Assembly: GCA_017984215.1 (NCBI GenBank)
Contig: JAGOAA010000002.1
Coordinates: forward strand, 98,530-162,529
Reading direction: 5' to 3'
Origin: Cytophagaceae bacterium
GTDB lineage: Bacteria > Bacteroidota > Bacteroidia > Cytophagales > Spirosomataceae
Length of the DNA: 64,000 bases
Numbering within the stretch: position 1 is the first letter of the stretch; every line of letters begins with the position of its first letter. Below the pieces are notes generated by a model. It had not been told where the DNA came from and did not search any database. It saw only the letters and a list, made by a program, of their open reading frames with translations. Positions 35,642-43,671 of this stretch are shown piece after piece. Both the position numbers and the translations under genes were made by a program.

Positions 35642-38053
35642 ATGAAAATGAAAGCTATTATTCTTACATTATGTGCATTTGTGTGCACGATTTCGAGCAA
35701 TTATGCACAAGATACCGATGCATATCAGTTGCCACCTAAGGCCATTGCCGACTTACTTTTAGCCAAGCCTACACCATTCGTTCGCATCGATTCCAAGGCA
35801 GAGTACCTCTTGCTACTTGGTCGGAATTCATATCCGAGTGTCGAGGAGCTAGGACAGCCAGAAATGAAGATTGCTGGATTGCGATTAAATCCCCTGAATT
35901 TCTCGCCGAGCCGACAAAGCCCCATAAGCGGGATAACGTTGCAATCCATTAAAACCAGTGCAAAAATTGCGATAACAGGCTTGCCTAAAAACCTGGCCGC
36001 TGGCGCTTTTGCATGGAATCCATCCGAGACAAAAATAGCTTTTACACAGACCGAAATTAATCGGGTAGATCTGTATGTCATCGATATTGCCACTAAAAAA
36101 GCAATTCGCGTGAATGCTGATCCGATTAACCAAGTGTTGGGAAATGCCTTTACTTGGGTAGACGATCAAACGCTTTTGTACAAGGCTACGACGCATGATG
36201 CGGCAGGAGCACCCAAACGCCCCATTACACCAAAAGGCCCAACAATCCAACAGAATATAGGCAAGGCTGCTCCAAGGCCTACCTTTCAGGATTTGATTAA
36301 ATCGCCCTATGATGAAAGTCTGTTTGCTTATTACGCGGAAAGCCAACTCGTTCTTTATAAAAATGGAGTTAATAAGAAAATAGGTAAGCCCGAGCTTACA
36401 AATACGTTTCAATTATCGCCGGATCGTCAGTATGTGATGACTCGGACGCTAACAAAACCATTTTCTTATGCTGTGCCAGCATATGGATTTACATCGAAAG
36501 TTTCGGTGATGAACTTGGATGGGAAAGTTATCAAAGAATTGGCTAATCTTCCCTCAGCGGAGAGTGCACCAGCTGGAAATGATAACGTGCAAAATGTTCC
36601 TAGAGGGTTTGAGTGGCGCGACGATGAGCCAGCTTCGATTGTGTATGCAATGCCATTAGATAGTGGTTTAATCAAGAAGCAAGTTGAGTTTCATGATGCC
36701 GTATATAGCTTGTCTGCACCATTTACGCAAGCAGCGATAGAGTTGTTTAAAACCAAAACGCGATTTGCAGGCGTAACCTGGGGTGATAAAAATCTCGCAA
36801 TGGTAACGGAGGTTCTACGGGGTAAACAAACATCTAAAGTGAGTCGCTATACGCCTCAGACAGGAACAATGGAGGTTTTGTATGAACGTAATTTGACGGA
36901 TGCATACCGAAATCCTGGCAGCCCCGTTCAAACAAAAAATGCGTTTGGGCGCGATGTGATTCAAGTGACGGATGGAGGAACTAAAATTTTGATGAATAAT
37001 CCGATTGGATCATCTGACCAAGGTGATCTTCCTTTTATTGCCAAATTTGATTTAGCAACGAAGAAAAATGAGATCGTTTGGCGGGCTAAACCGGGTCATT
37101 TTGAACAAGTGGAGGAAGTGATTGATGCGGAGAAACTAATCGTTTTGAGCAGAAAAGAATCTCAAACAGAGGTGCCGAACTATTTCATTAAGCATCTATT
37201 GAATCCTGCTCAAGATAAGGCTTTGACCCTGTTTGAAAATCCATATCCGAATCTTGTCGGTATCACCAAAGAGAAAATCAAATATAAACGTGCGGATGGG
37301 GTAGATCTTACAGGGGATTTATATCTGCCTAAAGGTTACAACAAAGAAAAGGATGGACCATTGCCTGTATTGATTTGGGCCTATCCACGTGAATTTAACT
37401 CCGCAGCTGATGCAGCACAGATAAGAGGTAGTAAAGACCGATTTACAACTTTAAGTTGGGCTTCGCCGATTTATTATGCGACTCAAGGTTATGCAATCTT
37501 AGATAATGCCGAAATGCCGATTGTTTCTACGGATGCATCGAAGAAACCCAATGATAATTTTGTGGAGCAGTTGAAGCTAAACGCCTCTGCAGCGATTGAC
37601 CATTTGGTTCAATTAGGTGTAGGTGACCGTAAGCGTATGGCTGTAGGTGGTCATAGTTATGGCGCTTTCATGACGGCTAATTTACTGGCTCACACGGATT
37701 TGTTTAAGGCGGGTATCGCACGAAGTGGTGCTTATAATCGTACGTTGACTCCTTTTGGATTCCAAAATGAAGATCGTACCTATTGGCAAGCACCTCAATT
37801 GTATTACGAGATGAGCCCGTTCAGTTTTGCAGATAAAATCAAGGAACCGATTTTGTTAGTTCATGGCGAACAAGATGATAATACGGGTACATTTCCTATC
37901 AATAGTGAACGTTTATACGCCGCATTAAAAGGAAATGGAGCAACAACCCGTTTTGTTTATTTGCCGTACGAAGCTCATAGCTACCGTGGTCGAGAAAATG
38001 TTCTTCACTTATTGTGGGAACAGTTTCAGTGGTTAGAGAAGTATTTAAAATAA
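35642..38053 (+). CDS. Secreted S9-family prolyl-oligopeptidase-like peptidase
   Basis: An 803-residue exported serine peptidase: signal peptide (KAIILTLCAFVCTISSNYAQ), a beta-propeller of about 500 residues, then an alpha/beta-hydrolase domain. The catalytic triad is GGHSYGAF (Ser about 672), HGEQDDNTG (Asp about 743) and EAHSYRGRENV (His about 778). The sequence around the Ser and the AYPREF segment resemble the glutamyl-endopeptidase-like branch of S9. It probably cleaves peptides in the periplasm. It lies directly behind SusCD pair 3, supporting a peptide-use role for the block. The hairpin just upstream makes its promoter unclear. Confidence 0.9.
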   Translation: MKMKAIILTLCAFVCTISSNYAQDTDAYQLPPKAIADLLLAKPTPFVRIDSKAEYLLLLGRNSYPSVEELGQPEMKIAGLRLNPLNFSPSRQSPISGITLQSIKTSAKIAITGLPKNLAAGAFAWNPSETKIAFTQTEINRVDLYVIDIATKKAIRVNADPINQVLGNAFTWVDDQTLLYKATTHDAAGAPKRPITPKGPTIQQNIGKAAPRPTFQDLIKSPYDESLFAYYAESQLVLYKNGVNKKIGKPELTNTFQLSPDRQYVMTRTLTKPFSYAVPAYGFTSKVSVMNLDGKVIKELANLPSAESAPAGNDNVQNVPRGFEWRDDEPASIVYAMPLDSGLIKKQVEFHDAVYSLSAPFTQAAIELFKTKTRFAGVTWGDKNLAMVTEVLRGKQTSKVSRYTPQTGTMEVLYERNLTDAYRNPGSPVQTKNAFGRDVIQVTDGGTKILMNNPIGSSDQGDLPFIAKFDLATKKNEIVWRAKPGHFEQVEEVIDAEKLIVLSRKESQTEVPNYFIKHLLNPAQDKALTLFENPYPNLVGITKEKIKYKRADGVDLTGDLYLPKGYNKEKDGPLPVLIWAYPREFNSAADAAQIRGSKDRFTTLSWASPIYYATQGYAILDNAEMPIVSTDASKKPNDNFVEQLKLNASAAIDHLVQLGVGDRKRMAVGGHSYGAFMTANLLAHTDLFKAGIARSGAYNRTLTPFGFQNEDRTYWQAPQLYYEMSPFSFADKIKEPILLVHGEQDDNTGTFPINSERLYAALKGNGATTRFVYLPYEAHSYRGRENVLHLLWEQFQWLEKYLK

Positions 38054-38088
38054 TTAAAAAGGCGACCGAAGGGTCGCCTTTTTAATTA
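38051..38088. terminator. Perfect 17-bp terminator hairpin overlapping the S9 stop codon
   Basis: Arms TAATTAAAAAGGCGACC and its exact inverse around GAAG. The A-run on one side and T-run on the other make it usable in both directions. It starts with the S9 peptidase stop codon. Confidence 0.92.
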
Positions 38089-38090
38089 TT

Positions 38091-38234
38091 TAAGAGATAA
38101 GAGTTAAGAATTAAGAATTGATAATCAGGAAGTTCGAGGGTATTTCATCCAGTTTGAACACCTTTTGCCTCAAACTTCATGCCTCTTCACTCTTTACTAT
38201 CAACTCTTCACTCTTCCCTCTTCACTCTCAACTA
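38091..38234. repeat. Inverted heptad arms (AAGAGTT type) at a convergent junction
   Basis: The left arm (38091-38122) reads TAAGAGA, TAAGAGT, TAAGAAT, TAAGAAT. The right arm (about 38182-38234) is pyrimidine-rich with units CTCTTCA, CTCTTTA, CTATCAA, CTCTTCA, CTCTTCC, CTCTTCA, CTCTCAA and runs into the M13 peptidase stop codon. Read from the M13 gene it is GAAGAGT-like, the same sense as the left arm. The middle part has a small AGTTTGA/TCAAACT hairpin. There is no coding potential. Confidence 0.7.
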
Positions 38235-40256
38235 CCATATCTTAATCCGCTCTTCCGGTTTCTTGTACAATTTATCTCCTGGTTTTACATCAAAAGCTTT
38301 GTACCAAGCATCCATATTTACAGGTGCACCAATAACCCGGTATTGTGCCGGCGAATGCGGATCTGTTTGAATTAAGTTAGCTGCTGTTTCAGGTAATGAT
38401 GAACCTCTCCAAACCTGTCCATACGATAAGAAGAACCGTTGGTCCGAAGTAAACCCGTCAATTTTCGATTTAGACTTACCTTGCTTCGTCATTTTGAACG
38501 CGTCATAAGCAATGTTTAAACCACCTAGGTCACCAATGTTTTCTCCTAAGGTCAACTTTCCATTTACGTGTAGCGTATCCAAAATCGTATATGCATCAAA
38601 TTGCTTAACCAATAACTCAGTTCTTGCTTTGAATTTGGCAAGGTCATCTTTTGTCCACCAATTACGTAATGTTCCGTCTTTGTCGTATTGACTTCCTGAA
38701 TCATCGAATCCGTGCGACATTTCGTGGCCAATGACCGCACCAATACCTCCATAGTTTATGGCGTCATCCGCATTGGCATCAAAGAATGGGAATTGTAAAA
38801 TCCCTGCAGGGAAAACGATTTCGTTCATCACCGGGCTATAATACGCATTAACCGTTGGTGGCGACATACCCCATTTCGTGCGGTCTACCGGCTTCCCAAT
38901 CTGCGCGATGTTCTCTTGGAAACCCCAAGCTCCTGCATTTCGCATGTTTTGGTAAAATGCATTGGACGAAATTGCTAAGCCTTCATACGTTCTCCAGGTA
39001 TCTGGATAACCAATTTTTGGTGTAAAGGCATATAATTTAGCTAAGGCCTTTTGCTTGGTTTCCTCACTCATCCAATCCAATTGCTTAATTCGGATTTCGA
39101 ATGCCTTGCGTAGATTTTTTACCAATTCCTCCATCCGTACTTTCGCCTCGGGTTTGAAATATTTCGCGACATACAATTGACCTAATAATTCTCCAATCAC
39201 CCCATCCGTAAGAGATGACATGCGTTGCCAACGAGGCGTTTGAACTTTTTGGCCACTGATTACTTGATTAAATGTGAAGTTGGCCTTCACAAATGGAGAA
39301 CTTAAATAGTTGGAAGAACCTTTCAATAGATTCCATGTCAAATAGGTTTTCCACGTTTCAACAGGCGTTTCAATCAACATCTTGTTAACAGACTCAAAGA
39401 ATTTTGGCGCAGAAACCAACACCGAATCGGGTGCCGTTGTGCCAAAATCTTGGAATGTTAATGCCCAATTGAATGCCGGAGTTTTTTGATTAAAATCCGA
39501 GAAAACAAGTTTATTGTATGTCTTATAGGGATCACGCATTTCCAACCGTGACATCTGCGCTTCCGCTAATTTTTTCTCTAATTGGAAGATAATTTCGGCG
39601 TTTGATTTTGCCTGATCTGGGGAAGTTCCAATTAACTGAAATAACGTAGCAATGTAGGTTTTGAATGCATCTTGAATTTTTAAACTGCGCGCATCCGACT
39701 TTAAATATAAATCACGATCTGGCAAGGATGTTCCGCCTTGGCCTAATTGAGGAACCTGCTTATTCACTTGTTTACGATCCTGTCCTACGTAAAAACCGAA
39801 TAGGGGAGAACCAGCACCCGATCTGCGCATGCGAGCAATCTCGGTCACGACTTGTGACTTGAATTGGATGGAATTAATTTGGTTTAAGTCGGCCTGAATT
39901 GGTGTAAATCCGAGTTTCTCAATGGTCAAACTGTCCATGGCAGCGGCGTAGAAATCAGCCACACGGCGCTCAACGGATCCAGCAGCGGCTTTCGATGTTT
40001 GCGTCTCTTCCAAGATGGTTTTTACCGCATTGCTATTGAAATCACGTAATTGGTTAAATGTACCCCAGCGCGTTTCTTTGGCCGGAATTGGATTTTTTTT
40101 CACCCAATTCCCATTCGAATATTGTGCGAAATCATCTCCAGGTTTAGCCTGAAGATCCATATTAGATCGGTCGATGTATTTAAAAGGAGTTTGTGCTTCT
40201 AGAGCAAATGACCCTAGTAGAAATACCAGGATAGGTAGAACATGATTTTTTCTCAT
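38232..40256 (-). CDS. M13-family (neprilysin-like) metallopeptidase
   Basis: A 674-residue exported zinc peptidase: signal peptide (NHVLPILVFLLGSFALEAQ), DFAQYSNGNWVKKNPIPA (the typical M13 N-terminus), the zinc site GHEMSHGFDDSGSQYD (HExxH about residue 510), ENIGDLGGLNIAYDAF with the third ligand Glu (about 572), and the C-terminal CxxW-like end replaced by RIKIW. M13 enzymes cut short peptides. It converges with one S9 gene and diverges from another, so three exported peptidases lie together next to the SusCD block. Confidence 0.95.
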   Translation of the reverse strand: MRKNHVLPILVFLLGSFALEAQTPFKYIDRSNMDLQAKPGDDFAQYSNGNWVKKNPIPAKETRWGTFNQLRDFNSNAVKTILEETQTSKAAAGSVERRVADFYAAAMDSLTIEKLGFTPIQADLNQINSIQFKSQVVTEIARMRRSGAGSPLFGFYVGQDRKQVNKQVPQLGQGGTSLPDRDLYLKSDARSLKIQDAFKTYIATLFQLIGTSPDQAKSNAEIIFQLEKKLAEAQMSRLEMRDPYKTYNKLVFSDFNQKTPAFNWALTFQDFGTTAPDSVLVSAPKFFESVNKMLIETPVETWKTYLTWNLLKGSSNYLSSPFVKANFTFNQVISGQKVQTPRWQRMSSLTDGVIGELLGQLYVAKYFKPEAKVRMEELVKNLRKAFEIRIKQLDWMSEETKQKALAKLYAFTPKIGYPDTWRTYEGLAISSNAFYQNMRNAGAWGFQENIAQIGKPVDRTKWGMSPPTVNAYYSPVMNEIVFPAGILQFPFFDANADDAINYGGIGAVIGHEMSHGFDDSGSQYDKDGTLRNWWTKDDLAKFKARTELLVKQFDAYTILDTLHVNGKLTLGENIGDLGGLNIAYDAFKMTKQGKSKSKIDGFTSDQRFFLSYGQVWRGSSLPETAANLIQTDPHSPAQYRVIGAPVNMDAWYKAFDVKPGDKLYKKPEERIKIW

Positions 40257-40310
40257 AAGTTTATATTAGATGAAGTTTTAATAACTAATTTACGACGATA
40301 AATGTTTTCT

Positions 40311-42341
40311 ATGAAAAAAATTCTACTTATTGTTCTATTTGCCTACGGCTTTAACGCCCTCGCGCAAAAACCTGCCATGACCCATGAACGTATGTGGCTG
40401 CTTAAAAAAATTGGAACTCCAGCGCTTAGCCCTTCTGGCAAATGGGTCATCTACAGTCGGACCGAAACATCCTATAATCTTGATGAACAATCCACCGACT
40501 TGTGGCTTGCTGCTGCAGACGGTTCCACAGAACCTCGAAAAATCACGAATTCCAAAGGGGGTGAAGATAATTACTTTTGGCACCCTACGCTTCATCAGGT
40601 CTTTTTTGCTGCCAAACGTGAAGGGGATGAAGTCGCTCAATTGTATCGATTAAACTTGGATCTTGGCGGGGAAGCCCAACGAATGACGAACATTTCTACG
40701 GGTGTACTTACGCCTAAAATCAGTTCGGATGGTAGTAAAATTGCCTTCACCTCTCGAGTGTTTGCCACGGCATTCACCGATTCTTTAAGTAAGAAATTGG
40801 CCGAAGAAAAAAAGAAGATTAAAACCAAAGCGCGTGTTTATACTTCTTTCCCGATTCGCTATTGGGACTCTTGGTTGGATGACAAACAATCACATGTTTA
40901 TGTGATGGATTTAACGGCTGCTAAACCAGCGCCTAAAAATATATTTTCTCAAGTACGTTTAGTTGAATCGAAAGGATTCCAATTGGGCTCTTTTAGCTTT
41001 TCACCTGATAACGCTCAAATTGTATTTACGGCAACAACGGAGTATAACACAGGAGCTTTCCAATCTGCTACTTCACATCTCTATTCCGTGTCTATTGCCG
41101 GCGGTGCAGAAAAATTACTCAGCACAGATGCAATGAATTATTCCCAAGTTCAATTTTCCGAAGATGGAAAATACTTGATTGCGACAGGGCATACAAATGG
41201 AACTAAGATTTATTATGTAGACCATATGTATCGTTTTGCTTGGCCATCCATGGAAAATCGTACCGAATTAGCCGTTGGGCTTGACCGACCGATCAACGAT
41301 TGGGAAGTTTCAGGCAATTCAATTTTTGCGAGTATTGAAGATCAAGGTGTCGATCGAGTGGTCCAGATTTCAATAGCGTCTGGTGAAGTTAAGCCTACAC
41401 TTGGCGGGGAGTCAGGATCTATTACAGGGTTGTCGGTGGCGGGAGAAGCGATGGCTTATACTTACCAACATATCGCTGCGCCAGCAGAGGTTTTTGTTTG
41501 GAATGCTGGTAAATCGATTGCGATTTCAAAGGCCAATGATGCAGCACTTTCGACCATGGATTTACCCAAATCTGAAGTATTTTGGACCAAATCTTCCCGT
41601 GGCAAAATGATTCGCAGTATCATCTTGCGTCCTGCTGGATTTGACGCATCCAAAAAATATCCGCTCTTTGTGTTGATGCATGGTGGACCTGCCATTTCGT
41701 TTAAAGATGCCTTTAATTTCCGTTGGAACCCCTATGTGTTAAGCTCGACTGATTATGTCATTGTGATGACGGATTATACCGGATCCGTGGGCTATGGGGA
41801 GAAGTTTGCTCAGGATATACAATTTGATCCTTTCAAAGGTCCTGGAAATGAAATTTTAGAAGCAGCGGCAGATGCGATCAAGCGCTATTCGTTTATCGAT
41901 GCTTCCCGACAGGCAGCTGGAGGAGCGTCGTATGGGGGGCATTTGGCCAACTGGATGCAAGCCACAACTTCGCATTTTAAATGTTTAGTGGCTCACGCAG
42001 GATTGGTCAATTCTGAGGTACAATGGGGAACATCCGATGTGATTTGGGGAAGAGAGTTAATGAATGGCGGTGCACCCTGGGTGCCTACTAAAACATGGAA
42101 AGAACAAAATCCGATGCGCTTCGCTGCTAATTTTAAAACACCGATGTTGATGACAGTAGGGGAGAATGACTTCCGTGTTCCGATTAATAACACACTTGAA
42201 AACTGGAGTATTCACCAACGATTACAAGTGCCTAGTAAATTGATTGTATTTCCGGGAGAAAATCACTGGATATTAAATCCGGATAATTCGAAGTTTCATT
42301 ATCAGGAAGTGAGGAATTGGTTAGGGATGTATTTGAAATAA
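40311..42341 (+). CDS. Secreted S9-family peptidase (acylaminoacyl/dipeptidyl-peptidase-like)
   Basis: About 676 residues: signal peptide (KKILLIVLFAYGFNALAQ), WD/PD40-type propeller repeats (ALSPSGKWVIYSRT, KISSDGSKIAFTS, FSPDNAQIVFTA), then a peptidase domain with LFVLMHGGPAISF, GGASYGGHLAN (Ser about 538), GENDFRVPI (Asp about 619) and PGENHWIL (His about 650). This layout matches S9 oligopeptidases acting on short peptides in the periplasm. I use ATG 40311 (MKKILL); ATG 40302 would add three residues. Its last codons lead directly into a heptad repeat array. Confidence 0.92.
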   Translation: MKKILLIVLFAYGFNALAQKPAMTHERMWLLKKIGTPALSPSGKWVIYSRTETSYNLDEQSTDLWLAAADGSTEPRKITNSKGGEDNYFWHPTLHQVFFAAKREGDEVAQLYRLNLDLGGEAQRMTNISTGVLTPKISSDGSKIAFTSRVFATAFTDSLSKKLAEEKKKIKTKARVYTSFPIRYWDSWLDDKQSHVYVMDLTAAKPAPKNIFSQVRLVESKGFQLGSFSFSPDNAQIVFTATTEYNTGAFQSATSHLYSVSIAGGAEKLLSTDAMNYSQVQFSEDGKYLIATGHTNGTKIYYVDHMYRFAWPSMENRTELAVGLDRPINDWEVSGNSIFASIEDQGVDRVVQISIASGEVKPTLGGESGSITGLSVAGEAMAYTYQHIAAPAEVFVWNAGKSIAISKANDAALSTMDLPKSEVFWTKSSRGKMIRSIILRPAGFDASKKYPLFVLMHGGPAISFKDAFNFRWNPYVLSSTDYVIVMTDYTGSVGYGEKFAQDIQFDPFKGPGNEILEAAADAIKRYSFIDASRQAAGGASYGGHLANWMQATTSHFKCLVAHAGLVNSEVQWGTSDVIWGRELMNGGAPWVPTKTWKEQNPMRFAANFKTPMLMTVGENDFRVPINNTLENWSIHQRLQVPSKLIVFPGENHWILNPDNSKFHYQEVRNWLGMYLK

Positions 42342-42535
42342 GTCCGGAGGGAAATAGTCCTGAGTCCGGAGGGTGATAGTCCGAAGGGAAAGAGTCCGAA
42401 GTTCGGAGGGTGATAGTCCAGAGGGAAAAAGTAATAAGTCCGAAGTCTGGAGGGAATGAGTCAAAAACTAATCGCTTGAACATTCTCCTATACACTTCGG
42501 ACTATTTTCCTTCGGACTATTTCCCTTAGGACTTA
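42339..42535. repeat. Long inverted heptad/octad array (AGTCCGA type) at a convergent junction
   Basis: The left arm (42339-42462) starts in the S9 stop codon and alternates heptads AGTCCGG/AGTCCGA/AGTCCTG with octads AGGGAAAT/AGGGTGAT. The right arm (about 42494-42535) is the inverse (units TTCGGACT, ATTTTCC, ATTTCCCTTAGGACTTA) and contains the stop codon of the dehydrogenase gene. The unique centre is only about 30 bp. The whole block could fold into a very large imperfect hairpin. Nothing codes here. Confidence 0.8.
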
Positions 42536-43603
42536 CAACTCCACCATCTTTCCAGTCCGCACCGACTCATCACAAGCAAACGCAATGCGCAAGCTATTGA
42601 CCGCATCTTCCACGTGATCCGTCAAGTCCACATCGGCTTGAATGGCGTGAAGGAAATAGGCTTGTTCGCGGTCACACAAACCTTGGTGATCCGGTTCGTC
42701 CGTTAGATTAATCCATTCGTCGGCGCGCGTGAATTCATTTTCAGCATTGATATCTGCATGGTGAACACGCAAGGATTCGGTTTTTGTATGTGATTCTACG
42801 GAATCAGATTTCCCTTCACCACTGGCATTTTGTGCCACGATGGAAACGGATCCTTTTGGCCCAAAAACATCCTTGACAAAATAGGCTGTTTGGGAAATCA
42901 TAGGCCCCCAACCAGCTTCATACCAGCCCACGGAACCATCTTCAAAATGTATTTGCAGTTGGCCATAGTTATAATTTCCAGCCGGAATATCTTCGGTCAT
43001 GCGTGCGCCAATCGCCGAAACGCGGACCGGTTTCGAACGCGTCATTTGGCACATGACATCAATGTAATGCACGCCGCAATCCACAATCGGACTTAAACTT
43101 GCCATCAAATTACGATGCACATCCCACATGTATCCGTGAGATTGTTGGTTCAAATTCATGCGCATCACCAAGGGTTTCCCCATTTCTTTAGCCACCTCGA
43201 TGAACTTGATCCAAGAGGGATGATGGCGTAAAATATAACCCACTACGAGTTTTTTGCCCGTTTTCTTCGCTACTTCAGCCACTCGTATGGCACCCGCTAA
43301 GCTGTCGGCTATGGGTTTTTCGATGAACACATGACAACCGGCTTCCATGGCTTCAATCGCATATGCTTCGTGGGTGTCTGGGTAGGTGGATATACAAACC
43401 GCATCGGGTTTCGTTTCCGCCAAAGCAGCTGAATATTCGTTGAATAGGGGATATTTTCCGCCTATTTTAGCATTCAAAGTTTCTTTGCTTTTGCCAGGTG
43501 ATACCAAGCCGATAATCTCAAAGTCAGGGGAGTTGTGATAGGCCGTTGCATGGGAAGCTCCCATGTTGCCACAGCCAACTACGAGTACGCGTACTGTTTT
43601 CAT
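42533..43603 (-). CDS. Gfo/Idh/MocA-family oxidoreductase
   Basis: A 356-residue NAD(P)-dependent sugar or inositol dehydrogenase type. The N-terminal Rossmann motif is VLVVGCGNMGASHATAYHN, the family's active-site segment is HVFIEKPIADSLAGAI (the EKP motif about residue 95), and the C-terminal alpha/beta domain includes ADINAENEFTRADEWINL. No signal peptide. It is divergent from the esterase-pectinesterase fusion gene with a gap of about 70 bp; a role in catabolism of a plant-derived sugar is a guess. Confidence 0.9.
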   Translation of the reverse strand: MKTVRVLVVGCGNMGASHATAYHNSPDFEIIGLVSPGKSKETLNAKIGGKYPLFNEYSAALAETKPDAVCISTYPDTHEAYAIEAMEAGCHVFIEKPIADSLAGAIRVAEVAKKTGKKLVVGYILRHHPSWIKFIEVAKEMGKPLVMRMNLNQQSHGYMWDVHRNLMASLSPIVDCGVHYIDVMCQMTRSKPVRVSAIGARMTEDIPAGNYNYGQLQIHFEDGSVGWYEAGWGPMISQTAYFVKDVFGPKGSVSIVAQNASGEGKSDSVESHTKTESLRVHHADINAENEFTRADEWINLTDEPDHQGLCDREQAYFLHAIQADVDLTDHVEDAVNSLRIAFACDESVRTGKMVEL

Positions 43604-43671
43604 AATTTCAGGTTTGAATCACCAAGTTAACAAGAATGATTATATATTTCGGTTTTACGCCTTTAGAAAAT

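Noticed and set aside
35885..36412. Long open frame on the minus strand inside the S9 peptidase gene
   Set aside because: It lies wholly antisense to a gene with clear catalytic motifs, has no recognisable domain and no own promoter.
38118..38375. Plus-strand open frames covering the 38.1-38.4 kb repeat region
   Set aside because: They consist largely of the pyrimidine-rich heptad array and antisense of the M13 gene 3' end.
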